From: Streptomyces sp. CB02261
GTDB lineage: Bacteria > Actinomycetota > Actinomycetes > Streptomycetales > Streptomycetaceae
Assembly: GCF_001905665.1 (NCBI RefSeq)
Contig: NZ_LIVX01000001.1
Coordinates: 1,146,869 to 1,210,868 of the forward strand
Direction of reading: 5' to 3'
Length of the DNA: 64,000 nt
Part shown: piece after piece, positions 55,215 to 63,982 of the stretch
How the letters are laid out: every line of letters begins with the position of its first letter
Position numbering within the stretch: position 1 is the first letter of the stretch
Made by a program: the position numbers and the translations under genes
The notes under the pieces: model-generated
What the model saw: only the letters and a program-made list of their open reading frames with translations
Database searches by the model: none
What the model was told of the DNA's origin: nothing

Positions 55215-55892
55215 TCAGCTCGGCCCCGCCTTGTACCCGACACCCCGGACGGTCACCACGATCTCCGGGCGCTCCGGGTCCTTCTCGACCTTCGAGCGCA
55301 GCCGCTGGACATGCACGTTCACCAGCCGGGTGTCGGCCGCGTGCCGGTAGCCCCAGACCTGCTCCAGCAGGACCTCCCGGGTGAAGACCTGCCACGGCTT
55401 GCGCGCGAGCGCGACGAGCAGATCGAACTCGAGCGGGGTCAGGGCGATGGACTGCCCCTCCCGCTTCACGGAGTGCCCGGCCACGTCGATGACGAGGTCA
55501 CCGATGGTGAGCTGCTCCGGAGCCGGCTCCTCGGAACGCCGCAGCCGCGCCCGGATACGGGCGACGAGCTCCTTCGGCTTGAACGGCTTCACGATGTAGT
55601 CGTCGGCCCCGGACTCCAGGCCCACGACGATGTCCACCGTGTCGCTCTTGGCCGTGAGCATGACGATCGGCACACCCGACTCGGCCCTGATCAGGCGGCA
55701 CACCTCGATGCCGTCCCTACCGGGCAGCATCAGGTCGAGCAGCACCAGGTCAGGCTTGGCCTCCCGGAATGCGGCAAGCGCCTTGTCACCGTCCGCGACG
55801 AACGACGGCTCGAACCCTTCACCCCGCAGCACGATGCCGAGCATCTCGGCCAGTGCGGTGTCGTCGTCGACGACAAGAACGCGTCCCTTCAT
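55215..55892 (-). CDS. mtrA: Response regulator MtrA
   Basis: 225 residues of an OmpR-type regulator. The receiver domain has VVDDDTALAE, phospho-acceptor Asp53 in LVLLDLMLPG and Lys in YIVKPFKPKE. The C-terminal winged helix (about 128-222) ends VVTVRGVGYKAGPS. It is the master regulator partner of MtrB and is among the most conserved actinobacterial regulators. A GTGAG-ATAC-CTCAC inverted repeat 42-55 bases upstream may be a control site. Confidence 0.97.
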   Translation of the reverse strand: MKGRVLVVDDDTALAEMLGIVLRGEGFEPSFVADGDKALAAFREAKPDLVLLDLMLPGRDGIEVCRLIRAESGVPIVMLTAKSDTVDIVVGLESGADDYIVKPFKPKELVARIRARLRRSEEPAPEQLTIGDLVIDVAGHSVKREGQSIALTPLEFDLLVALARKPWQVFTREVLLEQVWGYRHAADTRLVNVHVQRLRSKVEKDPERPEIVVTVRGVGYKAGPS

Positions 55893-56284
55893 ATCGACAT
55901 CATCCCATTTCCGTATCAGTCGTAAGGCGGCTGGTGAGATACCTCACTGACCTGCGGCATCGTCCGGATCGGCTACTGATGACCGTCCGTGTCCGTGGGT
56001 GTTGATGTCAGTCATGGATGTCACCCCCGTGGCCCCCGTGGTCGCCCAGAACCGTACCCCGCGCGGCTGGCTTCGGCCTACGGTCGAGAGTGGCCACATC
56101 GGCCAGTGGAGAGCCACGACACCGAGGCGTCTCCGAGCACTCCACTCGGCGTGGGGCTCCCCGGGCGCCCCACTCGGAATGCTCCTACGGTGGGAGGAGA
56201 GAGCGCGGTGCCCGTGTATGCCTCTCCGCTCCGCCTCCCCCGCCCCGATCTCGATGTCGCCATCGCCTCAGGAGGCGATTCCGC
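55893..56284. promoter_or_regulatory. Region between mtrA and the CMD-like gene
   Basis: 392 bases holding the divergent promoters. GTGAG-ATAC-CTCAC (55934-55947) is a clean inverted repeat close to the mtrA start. On the plus strand GGGAGGAG (56192-56199) precedes a GTG (56208) that opens a 41-codon frame overlapping the next gene. Nothing else is recognisable. Confidence 0.4.
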
Positions 56285-56333
56285 ATGTCCACAGCATCCG
56301 AAACCCCCGTCCTGGACACTCTGGCCGCCATGA
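56208..56333 (+). CDS. Possible 41-codon small ORF
   Basis: GTG at 56208 has GGAGGAG about 10 bases upstream. The frame encodes 41 residues (MPVYASPLRLPRPDLDVAIA onward) and overlaps the start of the CMD-like gene in another frame. It could be a leader peptide that couples translation, or chance. There is no homology that I recognise. Confidence 0.25.
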   Translation: MPVYASPLRLPRPDLDVAIASGGDSACPQHPKPPSWTLWPP

Positions 56334-56608
56334 CCGTCGACTCGATCGAACGGTGCAGCCTGCCGCCAGACATGCTCATCCTCACCCGTATCGCCGCGCT
56401 CGCGGCCTCGGACGCTCCCCCCATCTCCTACGCCGCTCACGTCGGCCCGGCCATGCAGGCGGACGTGACCGCCGAGCGGCTCCAGGACGTCCTGGTCGCC
56501 ATCGCCCCCATCGTGGGCACGGCCCGCGTCATGACGGCGGCCGGCAACATCGCCGCCGCTCTCGGTATCGCCATCGCCGTCGCGGAGGCAGAGATCTCCG
56601 AGGGATAG
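56285..56608 (+). CDS. Small carboxymuconolactone decarboxylase-like protein
   Basis: 107 residues, mostly helical. The middle part RCSLPPDMLILTRIAALAAS resembles the CMD/AhpD fold, and the C-terminal GIAIAVAEAEISEG is typical of small Streptomyces members. The CxxC-H redox motif of AhpD is missing; only one Cys is present, so peroxidase activity is unlikely. Start ATG has AGGAGG 9 bases upstream, a strong site. It converges with the potassium channel gene. The exact function is unknown. Confidence 0.75.
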   Translation: MSTASETPVLDTLAAMTVDSIERCSLPPDMLILTRIAALAASDAPPISYAAHVGPAMQADVTAERLQDVLVAIAPIVGTARVMTAAGNIAAALGIAIAVAEAEISEG

Positions 56609-56627
56609 CAGGACCCTCGGCCCACGA

Positions 56628-57176
56628 TCACGTCCCCTCGCTCCGGCTTCCCGCCCCCGACCGGCCCGACTGCACCCTGCCCTGTTCGACTGCCGACACC
56701 AGGAGCCGGGCAGCGACGCCGATCAGCAGCAGGTTGAGGGTCATCTGGCCTGTGACCAGCAGCCGGGCCGGTTCGCTGCGTGGGCTGACGTCTCCGAAGC
56801 CGACGGTGCTGAAGACGGTCATGGTGAAGTACAGCGCGTCGCTTCGCGACAGAGCCTCGCTGAAGCTGCCCGCGACACTGCGCTCCATCAGGTAGTAGGC
56901 CGTCGCGAACAGGAGCAGGTAGAGCGGGAGCGTCGCCCCCAGGGCCTCCGCAGCTCGCAGCTCGGGACGCGGGGACCGGGTGATCTTTCGGATCTGCCAC
57001 GCCAGGAGCGATGTCACCGCCGCCATACCTCCGACGAGCGCGACGACAGTGCCGGCGGTGAAGGCCGAATCCAGGGGAAGCACGTAGTAGGCGGCGACGA
57101 GGATTCCCGCCGTCAGCAGCGAACGCAGCGAGGCGCGGAACGTCTGTCGTCGGCTCTTGCGTGAGGTCGTGTCCAC
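56628..57176 (-). CDS. Two-pore-domain type potassium channel (Ion_trans_2)
   Basis: 182 residues. Helices lie at about 16-34, 40-60 and 78-98, followed by a pore loop with the selectivity filter TVFSTVGFGD (TVGFGD) and a last helix (about 140-160). It would pass potassium across the cytoplasmic membrane. There is no RCK or cyclic-nucleotide regulatory domain, and the first two helices are additional to the simple KcsA two-helix core. Start is GTG with CGGGACGG upstream. It stands alone and points toward the CMD-like gene. Confidence 0.88.
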   Translation of the reverse strand: MDTTSRKSRRQTFRASLRSLLTAGILVAAYYVLPLDSAFTAGTVVALVGGMAAVTSLLAWQIRKITRSPRPELRAAEALGATLPLYLLLFATAYYLMERSVAGSFSEALSRSDALYFTMTVFSTVGFGDVSPRSEPARLLVTGQMTLNLLLIGVAARLLVSAVEQGRVQSGRSGAGSRSEGT

Positions 57177-57410
57177 GGTTCCGTCCCGATGCTCCGATGC
57201 GGTGATCGCGTTGCCGATCCGCTCGTGGCTTCAACGTCCCCGTGCTGCGGCGGTCAGGGTGGCAGGCGCACCAGGCGGTCACCGGGATGGCCGCCTCGCC
57301 CGAAGGCGGACCGTGTGGGACGTGGCGTCCTCCCCCCGGAGGACACGGGATGGGGTGAGTGATGGCAGCTTCCGACTCGGGCCTCAAGTCGGTCTCACCG
57401 AGCGGCTGGG

Positions 57411-58055
57411 ATGCGCGCCTGGCAGTGGATCGGCTACAACACGATCGCGTTCGTCATCGTCCTGACGGTCGGCTTCGTACTGGCACTGGTGGGCAGCGGC
57501 GCGCTCAACCTGAGACTGGTCAGCCGCCACCTGGTCGTAGCACTGGTGATCGCCACTCTCGGGGCCATCCTGTTCGGAGGCGCTCTCGGAGCGCTGCAAT
57601 GGCTCGTCGTCCGACAACGCGTCCCCGTCCCGCGCAAGGTGTGGATCACCGCCAATATCGGCCCGGCGCTGCTGGCCTGGTTGCTCGTCATCATGCCTGC
57701 GGTGATCACGGCCCAGGAGTCCGGTGACGATGTCTCGACGGCCTACCTGCTGGCCGCCAGCCAGAGCCTGGCCCTGGGTCCCCTGCTCGGCCTCTCCCAG
57801 GCAATGGTGCTGCGCAAGGTCACCAGCCGCTGGGCCTGGTGGATCGGCGCGAACCTGGCTTCCTGGCTCATCGTCGACGCCGTCATCTACCTCTTGTCGC
57901 GTCTCTCCGAGGACCTGGACGTCCTCACCGGCAGGGGATCCGTCATCGAGGTCTACCTGACCCTGATCGCCACGACCCCGCTGACCGGCCGAGCCTTGCT
58001 GTGGGTCCTGGCTCCCTCCGCCCTGACAGTGCCCACGAGTCCACCGTCACCGTGA
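57411..58055 (+). CDS. Membrane protein of unknown function
   Basis: 214 residues with about five hydrophobic segments (residues about 8-30, 40-66, 79-100, 115-130, 140-160). It starts MRAWQWIGYNTIAFVIVLTV. The pattern of Gly/Leu/Trp helices and short loops resembles small hypothetical actinobacterial membrane proteins; I do not recognise the family. There is no strong ribosome binding site before the ATG. GC content is a little lower than in neighbouring genes, and codon use is less biased, which may indicate more recent acquisition. Confidence 0.65.
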   Translation: MRAWQWIGYNTIAFVIVLTVGFVLALVGSGALNLRLVSRHLVVALVIATLGAILFGGALGALQWLVVRQRVPVPRKVWITANIGPALLAWLLVIMPAVITAQESGDDVSTAYLLAASQSLALGPLLGLSQAMVLRKVTSRWAWWIGANLASWLIVDAVIYLLSRLSEDLDVLTGRGSVIEVYLTLIATTPLTGRALLWVLAPSALTVPTSPPSP

Positions 58056-58461
58056 CATCCCGACCGTGCTCTCGCCCCCGACGCGATCGGCCGGCTGGAT
58101 GGCTACTGCGTCAGCGGGCCACTCTGCGGAGTCTCGGCACCGACCCTGATCCGATCGCCACCTGCTGTGACCTGCCCCACAGCGTCTCCCCCAGCCCGGA
58201 CCTCGCCCCCGTCGACCGGGGCCCGCTCGGCCCGCCGTCGCGCGGTTCGCACCTGATGATCGGGTATCCGCACAGTGGGCAGCCTGCCGCCCGCACGATG
58301 AAGGTCCGGACGAAGGTACGAAGGTCGACACCCGTCCCGCCCACGGGCGGGTCCCGCGTGGCACGATGGCACCCGGCCCGCCGCCGTGTCAGGTGTCGGC
58401 CGCCGTGACCGAGCCGGCCCGCCGATCCGGCACCGCGACCATTCCTCCGAGGTGGACGACC
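58056..58461. other. Intergenic region before the five-gene operon
   Basis: 406 bases without a convincing gene. A CCCGCCC-AC-GGGCGGG hairpin (58336-58351) lies about 110 bases before the next start. The operon promoter should be here. On the minus strand a short frame with CPLC is visible but has no start or ribosome binding site. Confidence 0.35.
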
Positions 58462-59685
58462 GTGAACGACACTCCGGGCTGGACCTCGCCCGGATCCGCC
58501 CCCTCCGACGACCAGGACGGCTCCCGGGTCCCCCGGCCCGCCCCGGCCGACGCGAACGGCTCCGCCCCCCAGTGGTCCAAGGACCAGCCGCCCGCCGGCC
58601 GCTGGACCCCACCGACCGACCGGACCCCGCCCCCGCCGCGCACTCCGGTGCGCGGCCAGGGCTGGGGCGGCCCACCGCCGAACGCCCACTGGGGCCGGCC
58701 TCCGGCCGCGAAGCCGGGGGTCATCCCGCTGCGCCCGCTGGGCATGGGCGAGATCCTCGACGGCGCGGTGAAGACGCTTCGGACGTACTGGCGCACGGTC
58801 CTGACCATCTCGGCGACCGTCGCGGTGGTCTCCCAGACCGCCAACATCCTGGCCCAGCGGTATCTCGTCCCGGCAGCCCCGGCGACGAACCCGGACGCCA
58901 CCCCCGCCGAGGTGCTCGACCAGTCCCTCGACTCGGCTCAGTCGTCCCTGCTCGGTCTCGGTCCCGCCCTCCTCGTGACGCTGATGGCCTCCCTGGTCTG
59001 CGCCGCCCTGCTGACCGTCGTCATCAGCCGCGCCGTCCTCGGCCGCCCGGTCTCGCTGGGCACCGCCTGGCAGGAGGCCCGCCCCCGCCTGCTCCAGCTC
59101 ACCGGTCTCACGCTGCTGCTGGCGGCCCTGAGCGCGGGCGTCGTCCTCGCCGGTGTGCTGCCCGGGCTTCTGATCGGCGGCCCCGCGGGCGTCGCCCTCG
59201 TGTTTCTCGGCGGCCTGGGCGCCCTCGTGGCTGCCGTCTGGCTCATGATCCGTTTCAGCCTCGCGTCCCCCGCCCTGATGCTGGAGCGCCAGGGCGTCAT
59301 CCCGTCGCTGAAGCGCTCCGCCAAGCTGGTCCAGGGCGCGTGGTGGCGAATCTTCGGCATCACCCTTCTCACCCAGCTGCTGATCTTCGTCTTCGCCATG
59401 ATCATCGCGATCCCGTTCGCGATGATCGGCATCGCGGTCGACGGCGACGGCTTCTCCGGCCTGCTCTCCGGCGAGGCCGCCACCTTCGGCTGGCCCTTCC
59501 TGATCATCACCGGCATCGGCAGCGTGATCACCAGCGCGGTCACCTACCCGATCTCCGCCGGAGTGACGGTGCTCCTCTACGTGGACCAGCGCATCCGCCG
59601 CGAAGCCCTGGACCTCGAACTCGCACGAGCCGCAGGCCTCCCCGGCTACGGCCCCGCACCGGGCGACCAGACCGTCGGAGGCTGA
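58462..59685 (+). CDS. Membrane protein, glycerophosphoryl-diester-phosphodiesterase membrane-domain-like
   Basis: 407 residues: a Pro-rich cytosolic N-terminus (1-90), then IPLRPLGMGEILDGAVKTLR, the characteristic opening of this membrane-domain family, then six long helices in the last 300 residues. There is no phosphodiesterase catalytic domain. Start: GTG at 58462 with GAGG 9 bases upstream; the ORF runs 32 codons further without a ribosome binding site. It is the first gene of a tight operon with DUF4129, DUF4350, MoxR and DUF58 genes (4 bases to the next start). It may act as a membrane scaffold of that system. Confidence 0.85.
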   Translation: MNDTPGWTSPGSAPSDDQDGSRVPRPAPADANGSAPQWSKDQPPAGRWTPPTDRTPPPPRTPVRGQGWGGPPPNAHWGRPPAAKPGVIPLRPLGMGEILDGAVKTLRTYWRTVLTISATVAVVSQTANILAQRYLVPAAPATNPDATPAEVLDQSLDSAQSSLLGLGPALLVTLMASLVCAALLTVVISRAVLGRPVSLGTAWQEARPRLLQLTGLTLLLAALSAGVVLAGVLPGLLIGGPAGVALVFLGGLGALVAAVWLMIRFSLASPALMLERQGVIPSLKRSAKLVQGAWWRIFGITLLTQLLIFVFAMIIAIPFAMIGIAVDGDGFSGLLSGEAATFGWPFLIITGIGSVITSAVTYPISAGVTVLLYVDQRIRREALDLELARAAGLPGYGPAPGDQTVGG

Positions 59686-59689
59686 TGCC

Positions 59690-60382
59690 GTGACGGGCAC
59701 GGGGGGAACGGCCGCGGCACTTCCACGTCTGCGTGCCGATGACGGCGTACCGGTGGACATCTCCCGCGTCCCCGCCCGCGAGGCCGCGGAGCGGGAGCTG
59801 TCCCGGCCGATGTACCACGAGAACGACCCGAACCTCCTCCAACGCGGCCTCGACCGCTTCTGGGAGTGGCTCGGCGACCTCTTCGCCGCCGCGTCCGCGG
59901 CCACCCCCGGCGGCGTCGTCGGTCTCGTCGTGGTCATCCTGTTCGCGGCAGCCCTCGTGGCCGCACTCTGGTGGCGCCTCGGCACCCCGCACCGCGCCCC
60001 CGGCACCACCGGCGACTCCCTCTTCGCGGACGGCCCGCGCACCGCCCGCGACCACCGGGCCGCAGCCGACCGACACGCCTCCGCCGGCCGCTGGAACCAG
60101 GCGGTCCAGGAACGCATGCGGGCCGTCGTCCGCTCCCTCGAAGAACGCACTCTCCTCGACCCCCGCCCCGGCCGCACCGCCGACGAGGCCGCCGCCGAGG
60201 CCGGCCGCTCCCTGCCTTCCCGAGCGGACGAACTGCGCCTCGCGGCCCGCACCTTCGACGACATCACATACGGCGGCCGCACCGCCGACGAGCCCGCGTA
60301 CCGCCGCATCGAGGAACTGGACACCGCCCTGGAGCGGACCCGCCCCACCCTCGACACCGCCTCCACGGGGACGCCCGCATGA
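59690..60382 (+). CDS. DUF4129 domain membrane protein
   Basis: 230 residues. A short N-terminus (VPVDISRVPAREAAERELSR), one TM helix (about 72-93) and a cytosolic C-terminal DUF4129 domain (about 118-225, with RWNQAVQERMRAVVRSLEER and RTADEAAAEAGRSLP). DUF4129 domains occur with MoxR/DUF58/transglutaminase systems and probably act in extracytoplasmic or wall-linked processes. GTG start, four bases after the preceding gene. The stop overlaps the next ATG by 4 bases. Confidence 0.85.
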   Translation: MTGTGGTAAALPRLRADDGVPVDISRVPAREAAERELSRPMYHENDPNLLQRGLDRFWEWLGDLFAAASAATPGGVVGLVVVILFAAALVAALWWRLGTPHRAPGTTGDSLFADGPRTARDHRAAADRHASAGRWNQAVQERMRAVVRSLEERTLLDPRPGRTADEAAAEAGRSLPSRADELRLAARTFDDITYGGRTADEPAYRRIEELDTALERTRPTLDTASTGTPA

Positions 60383-61578
60383 ACCCGGCCGCCGGCACCA
60401 CGTCCCTCGCGCTCACCCCCCGTCAGCTCTGGTCCCGTGCCCGCGGCACGCTCCTCGTCCTCGCCCTCGTCCTCATCGGCGGCATCGTCCTGGCGACCGT
60501 CCAGTCCACCGGCTCCCATGGCGCGCTCGACCCCCGCTCCGCCGACCCCCACGGCAGCCGCGCCGTCGCCGAACTCCTCAAGGCCCGCGGCGTCACGGTC
60601 ACCGTCACCACCACCCTCGACGAGACCACGGCCGCGACCACCGGCACCAGCACCCTCCTGGTCACCTCCCCCGACCTGCTGACGGAGGCTCAGCAGAGCA
60701 CGCTCCGGCGGGCCATCACAGAAGCCGCGAGCCGTACCGTCCTCATCGGGTCCGGCAGCCCCTCCCTCCCCACTCTGGCCCCGGACGTCACCGGAGCCAC
60801 CAGCGTCCCCGCGGAGAACCGCACCCCCTCCTGCACCCTGGAAGCCGCCACCCGCGCGGGCAGCGCCGACCTCGGCGGCGAGCGCTACCTCGTCGACCCC
60901 GGCACCGCGGCCGACGCCTGCTACCCCGCCGACGGCCTGCCGACCCTGGTCCGCGTCCCCGGCCCCGGCGCCACCGACACGGTCCTCCTCGGCTCGCCCG
61001 ACATCCTCTACAACGACCGTCTCGACCAGCAGGGCAACGCCTCGCTCGCCCTGCAACTCCTCGGCTCCCGGCCCCATCTCGTCTGGTACCTCCCCTCCCT
61101 CTCCGACACCTCCGCCGCCGCCGACGCACCCGACGACGACACCACGGGCGACTTCCTCGCCCTCATCCCCTCCGGCTGGCTCTGGGGCACGCTCCAACTC
61201 GCCGTCGCCGCCCTGCTCGCCGCCCTCTGGAGAGGCCGCCGCCTCGGCCCCCTGGTGACCGAGCGCCTCCCCGTCGCCCTCCGCGCCTCCGAGGCAACCG
61301 AAGGCCGAGCCCGCCTCTACCGCAAGGCGAACGCCCGCGACCGCGCCGCCACCGTCCTCCGCACCGCGACCCGCACCCGGCTGGCCCCCGCGCTCGGCGT
61401 CCCCGTCCAGGACGCCCACTCCCCCGAGCGCCTCCTCCCCGCACTCTCCGCCCGTCTCCCCGAGACCACCGCGGACCCCAAGCACCTCCTCTTCGGACCG
61501 GCTCCCACCGACGACATCACTCTCATCCGCCTGGCGGACCAACTCGACGCCCTCGAAAGAGAGGTACGCACCTCATGA
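60379..61578 (+). CDS. DUF4350 domain membrane protein
   Basis: 399 residues. One N-terminal TM helix (about 24-44) is followed by an extracytoplasmic DUF4350 domain (about 50-260; GSRAVAELLKARGVTVTVTT, LLVTSPDLLT), a second helix (about 272-292) and a cytosolic tail. The DUF4350 part has a Rossmann-like glutamine-amidotransferase look without a catalytic Cys. ATGA overlaps tie it to DUF4129 upstream and MoxR downstream, so the five genes are coupled. Confidence 0.85.
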   Translation: MNPAAGTTSLALTPRQLWSRARGTLLVLALVLIGGIVLATVQSTGSHGALDPRSADPHGSRAVAELLKARGVTVTVTTTLDETTAATTGTSTLLVTSPDLLTEAQQSTLRRAITEAASRTVLIGSGSPSLPTLAPDVTGATSVPAENRTPSCTLEAATRAGSADLGGERYLVDPGTAADACYPADGLPTLVRVPGPGATDTVLLGSPDILYNDRLDQQGNASLALQLLGSRPHLVWYLPSLSDTSAAADAPDDDTTGDFLALIPSGWLWGTLQLAVAALLAALWRGRRLGPLVTERLPVALRASEATEGRARLYRKANARDRAATVLRTATRTRLAPALGVPVQDAHSPERLLPALSARLPETTADPKHLLFGPAPTDDITLIRLADQLDALEREVRTS

Positions 61579-62558
61579 GCGCCCCGACCCCCGAGACCAC
61601 CACGGACTCGGACAGCGCCCGCGCCTCCCTGGAGGCCCTGCGCACCGAGATCGCGAAGGCGGTGGTCGGCCAGGACCCCGCCGTCACCGGTCTCGTCGTC
61701 GCCCTGCTCTGCCGGGGACACGTCCTCCTCGAAGGCGTTCCCGGCGTCGCCAAGACCCTGCTGGTCCGCTCGCTCGCCGCCGCGCTCGAACTCGACACCA
61801 AGCGCGTCCAGTTCACCCCCGACCTCATGCCGAGCGACGTCACCGGCTCCCTGGTCTACGACACCCGGACATCCGAGTTCTCCTTCCAGGCCGGCCCGGT
61901 CTTCACCAACCTCCTGCTCGCGGACGAGATCAACCGGACGCCGCCGAAGACCCAGTCGTCCCTCCTGGAGGCGATGGAGGAACGCCAGGTCACGGTCGAC
62001 GGAACCCCGCGCCCCCTCCCCGAGCCCTTCCTGGTCGCCGCGACCCAGAACCCCATCGAGTACGAAGGCACCTACCCGCTGCCCGAGGCCCAACTGGACC
62101 GTTTCCTGCTCAAGCTGACGGTCCCTCTGCCCTCACGCGCGGACGAGATCCAGGTCCTCACCCGTCACGCCGAGGGCTTCGACCCCCGCGACCTGAAGGC
62201 CGCCGGCGTCCGCCCCGTCGCCGGTCCCGCCGAACTCGAAGCCGCCCGGACCGCCGTCGCCAAGGTCTCGGTCTCCCCCGAGATCGCCGGCTATGTCGTC
62301 GATATCTGTCGTGCCACGCGTGAATCCCCCTCACTCGCCCTCGGGGTCTCCCCCCGAGGCGCCACCGCCCTGCTCTCCACCACCCGCGCCTGGGCCTGGC
62401 TCACCGGCCGGGACTATGTCACCCCGGACGATGTGAAGGCCCTCGCTCTCCCCACCCTGCGCCATCGCATCCACCTGCGGCCCGAGGCCGAGATGGAGGG
62501 GGTCACCCCCGATTCCGTGATCAACTCGATCCTCACCCACGTCCCCGTCCCCCGCTGA
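61575..62558 (+). CDS. MoxR-type AAA+ ATPase
   Basis: 327 residues. Walker A is GVPGVAKT, Walker B LLLADEINR, sensor 1 AATQNP, and the arginine finger region PLPEAQLDRFLLKL follows, all intact. MoxR ATPases act as chaperones that insert cofactors or assemble complexes together with DUF58/VWA proteins; the DUF58 gene follows by 13 bases. ATG overlaps the DUF4350 stop. It is cytosolic. Confidence 0.93.
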   Translation: MSAPTPETTTDSDSARASLEALRTEIAKAVVGQDPAVTGLVVALLCRGHVLLEGVPGVAKTLLVRSLAAALELDTKRVQFTPDLMPSDVTGSLVYDTRTSEFSFQAGPVFTNLLLADEINRTPPKTQSSLLEAMEERQVTVDGTPRPLPEPFLVAATQNPIEYEGTYPLPEAQLDRFLLKLTVPLPSRADEIQVLTRHAEGFDPRDLKAAGVRPVAGPAELEAARTAVAKVSVSPEIAGYVVDICRATRESPSLALGVSPRGATALLSTTRAWAWLTGRDYVTPDDVKALALPTLRHRIHLRPEAEMEGVTPDSVINSILTHVPVPR

Positions 62559-62571
62559 GAAGGGCACCCCC

Positions 62572-63882
62572 ATGGCCCTCACCGGACGAACCGCACTGCT
62601 CGCCGCCCTCGGATCGCTCCCCGTCGGCGTCCTCGCCCCCAGCTGGGCGGGGATGCTCGCGGTGAACGCGCCCCTCTCCCTCGCAATTCTGTGCGACTAC
62701 GCCCTGGCGGTGCCAGTACGAACGCTCCAATTCACCCGAAGTGGTGACACATCCGTTCGACTCGGTGACGCTGCGGACGTCCAGCTCACGGTCACCAACC
62801 CGTCCCGTCGCACCCTCCGTGCCCAGCTCCGTGACGCCTGGCCGCCCAGCAGCTGGCTTCCCGGCACCGACCAGGCCGCCTCCCGCCATCGGCTCATCGT
62901 CCCCGCCGGCGAACGCCGACGCCTCACCACGACCCTGCGCCCCACCCGCCGCGGCGACCGCCACGCCGAAAGGGTCACGGTCCGCTCCTTCGGCCCCCTC
63001 GGCCTGGCAGCCCGCCAGGGCAACCACGAAGTCCCCTGGACCGTCCGCGTCCTGCCGCCCTTCACCAGCCGCAAGCACCTCCCGTCCCGGCTGGCCAGGC
63101 TCCGCGAACTCGACGGCCGCACCAGCGTCCTGACCCGCGGCGAGGGCACGGAGTTCGACAGCCTCCGTGAGTACGTGCCCGGCGACGACACCCGCTCGAT
63201 CGACTGGCGCGCCACCGCCCGCCAGACCACGGTCGCCGTCCGCACCTGGCGCCCGGAGCGGGACCGCCACATCCTCATCGTCCTCGACACCGGCCGCACC
63301 TCGGCCGGCCGCGTCGGAGACGTCCCGCGCCTGGACGCCTCCATGGACGCGGCGCTCCTCCTCACCGCGCTCGCGTCCCGAGCCGGTGACCGCGTGGACC
63401 TCCTCGCCTACGACCGACGTCTCCGCGCCCAGGTCCAGGGCCGTTCCGCCGGCGACGTCCTTCCCGCCGTCGTCAACGCCCTCGCCCCACTCGAACCCGA
63501 GCTGGTGGAGACCGACGCCCGGGGCCTGGCCGCGACCGCCCTCGCACGCGCTCCGCGACGCTCGCTGATCGTCCTGCTGACGAGCCTCGACGCGGCCCCC
63601 ATCGAGGAGGGTCTGCTCCCGGTCCTGCCGCAGCTCGCCCAGCGCCACACCGTCCTGGTCGCCTCCGTGTCCGATCCTCACGTCGCCCGGATGGCGGCCG
63701 CACGCGGCTCGATCGAGGGCGTGTACGAAGCTGCCGCGGCGACCCAGACACAGTCCCAACGTGCCCGCACGGCGGAACAACTCCAGCGCCGTGGCGTCAC
63801 GGTCGTCGACGCGTCCCCCGACGCCCTCGCCCCCGCCCTCGCAGACGCGTATCTCGCCCTGAAGGCAGCCGGCCGCCTCTGA
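62572..63882 (+). CDS. DUF58 domain protein (VWA-like)
   Basis: 436 residues. Two N-terminal helices (about 5-45) are followed by a beta-rich part (VQLTVTNPSRRTLRAQLRDA) and the DUF58 core with GTEFDSLREYVPGDDTRSID, WRATAR, and a VWA-like metal site region ILIVLDTGRTS. It is the usual partner of MoxR ATPases. In many genomes the operon goes on with further membrane genes; here it stops and a terminator facing a ribosomal RNA operon follows within 60 bases. Confidence 0.92.
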   Translation: MALTGRTALLAALGSLPVGVLAPSWAGMLAVNAPLSLAILCDYALAVPVRTLQFTRSGDTSVRLGDAADVQLTVTNPSRRTLRAQLRDAWPPSSWLPGTDQAASRHRLIVPAGERRRLTTTLRPTRRGDRHAERVTVRSFGPLGLAARQGNHEVPWTVRVLPPFTSRKHLPSRLARLRELDGRTSVLTRGEGTEFDSLREYVPGDDTRSIDWRATARQTTVAVRTWRPERDRHILIVLDTGRTSAGRVGDVPRLDASMDAALLLTALASRAGDRVDLLAYDRRLRAQVQGRSAGDVLPAVVNALAPLEPELVETDARGLAATALARAPRRSLIVLLTSLDAAPIEEGLLPVLPQLAQRHTVLVASVSDPHVARMAAARGSIEGVYEAAAATQTQSQRARTAEQLQRRGVTVVDASPDALAPALADAYLALKAAGRL

Positions 63883-63940
63883 CGGATCGGCGATCACTCG
63901 GCACAGGCCCTACGGAAGGGAACCTGCCCGTAAACGCAGA

Positions 63941-63970
63941 AAAGCCCCGCACCATAAGGTGCGGGGCTTT
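63941..63970 (-). terminator. Terminator of the rRNA operon
   Basis: A perfect 13-bp stem AAAGCCCCGCACC (63941-63953) with GGTGCGGGGCTTT (63958-63970) and loop ATAA. On the minus strand it is followed by TTTTCTG, so it ends the rRNA transcript coming from the right. It can also stop the DUF58 operon. Confidence 0.88.
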
Positions 63971-63982
63971 CCCACAATGATT

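Noticed and set aside
58240..58330. Minus-strand zinc-ribbon-like frame (CPLC)
   Set aside because: Only one Cys pair, no start codon with a ribosome binding site, and the frame continues as antisense of the operon.
58111..61542. 1143-residue minus-strand frame
   Set aside because: Shadow of the DUF4129/DUF4350 operon; no recognisable domain, and the forward genes have overlapping starts and stops.
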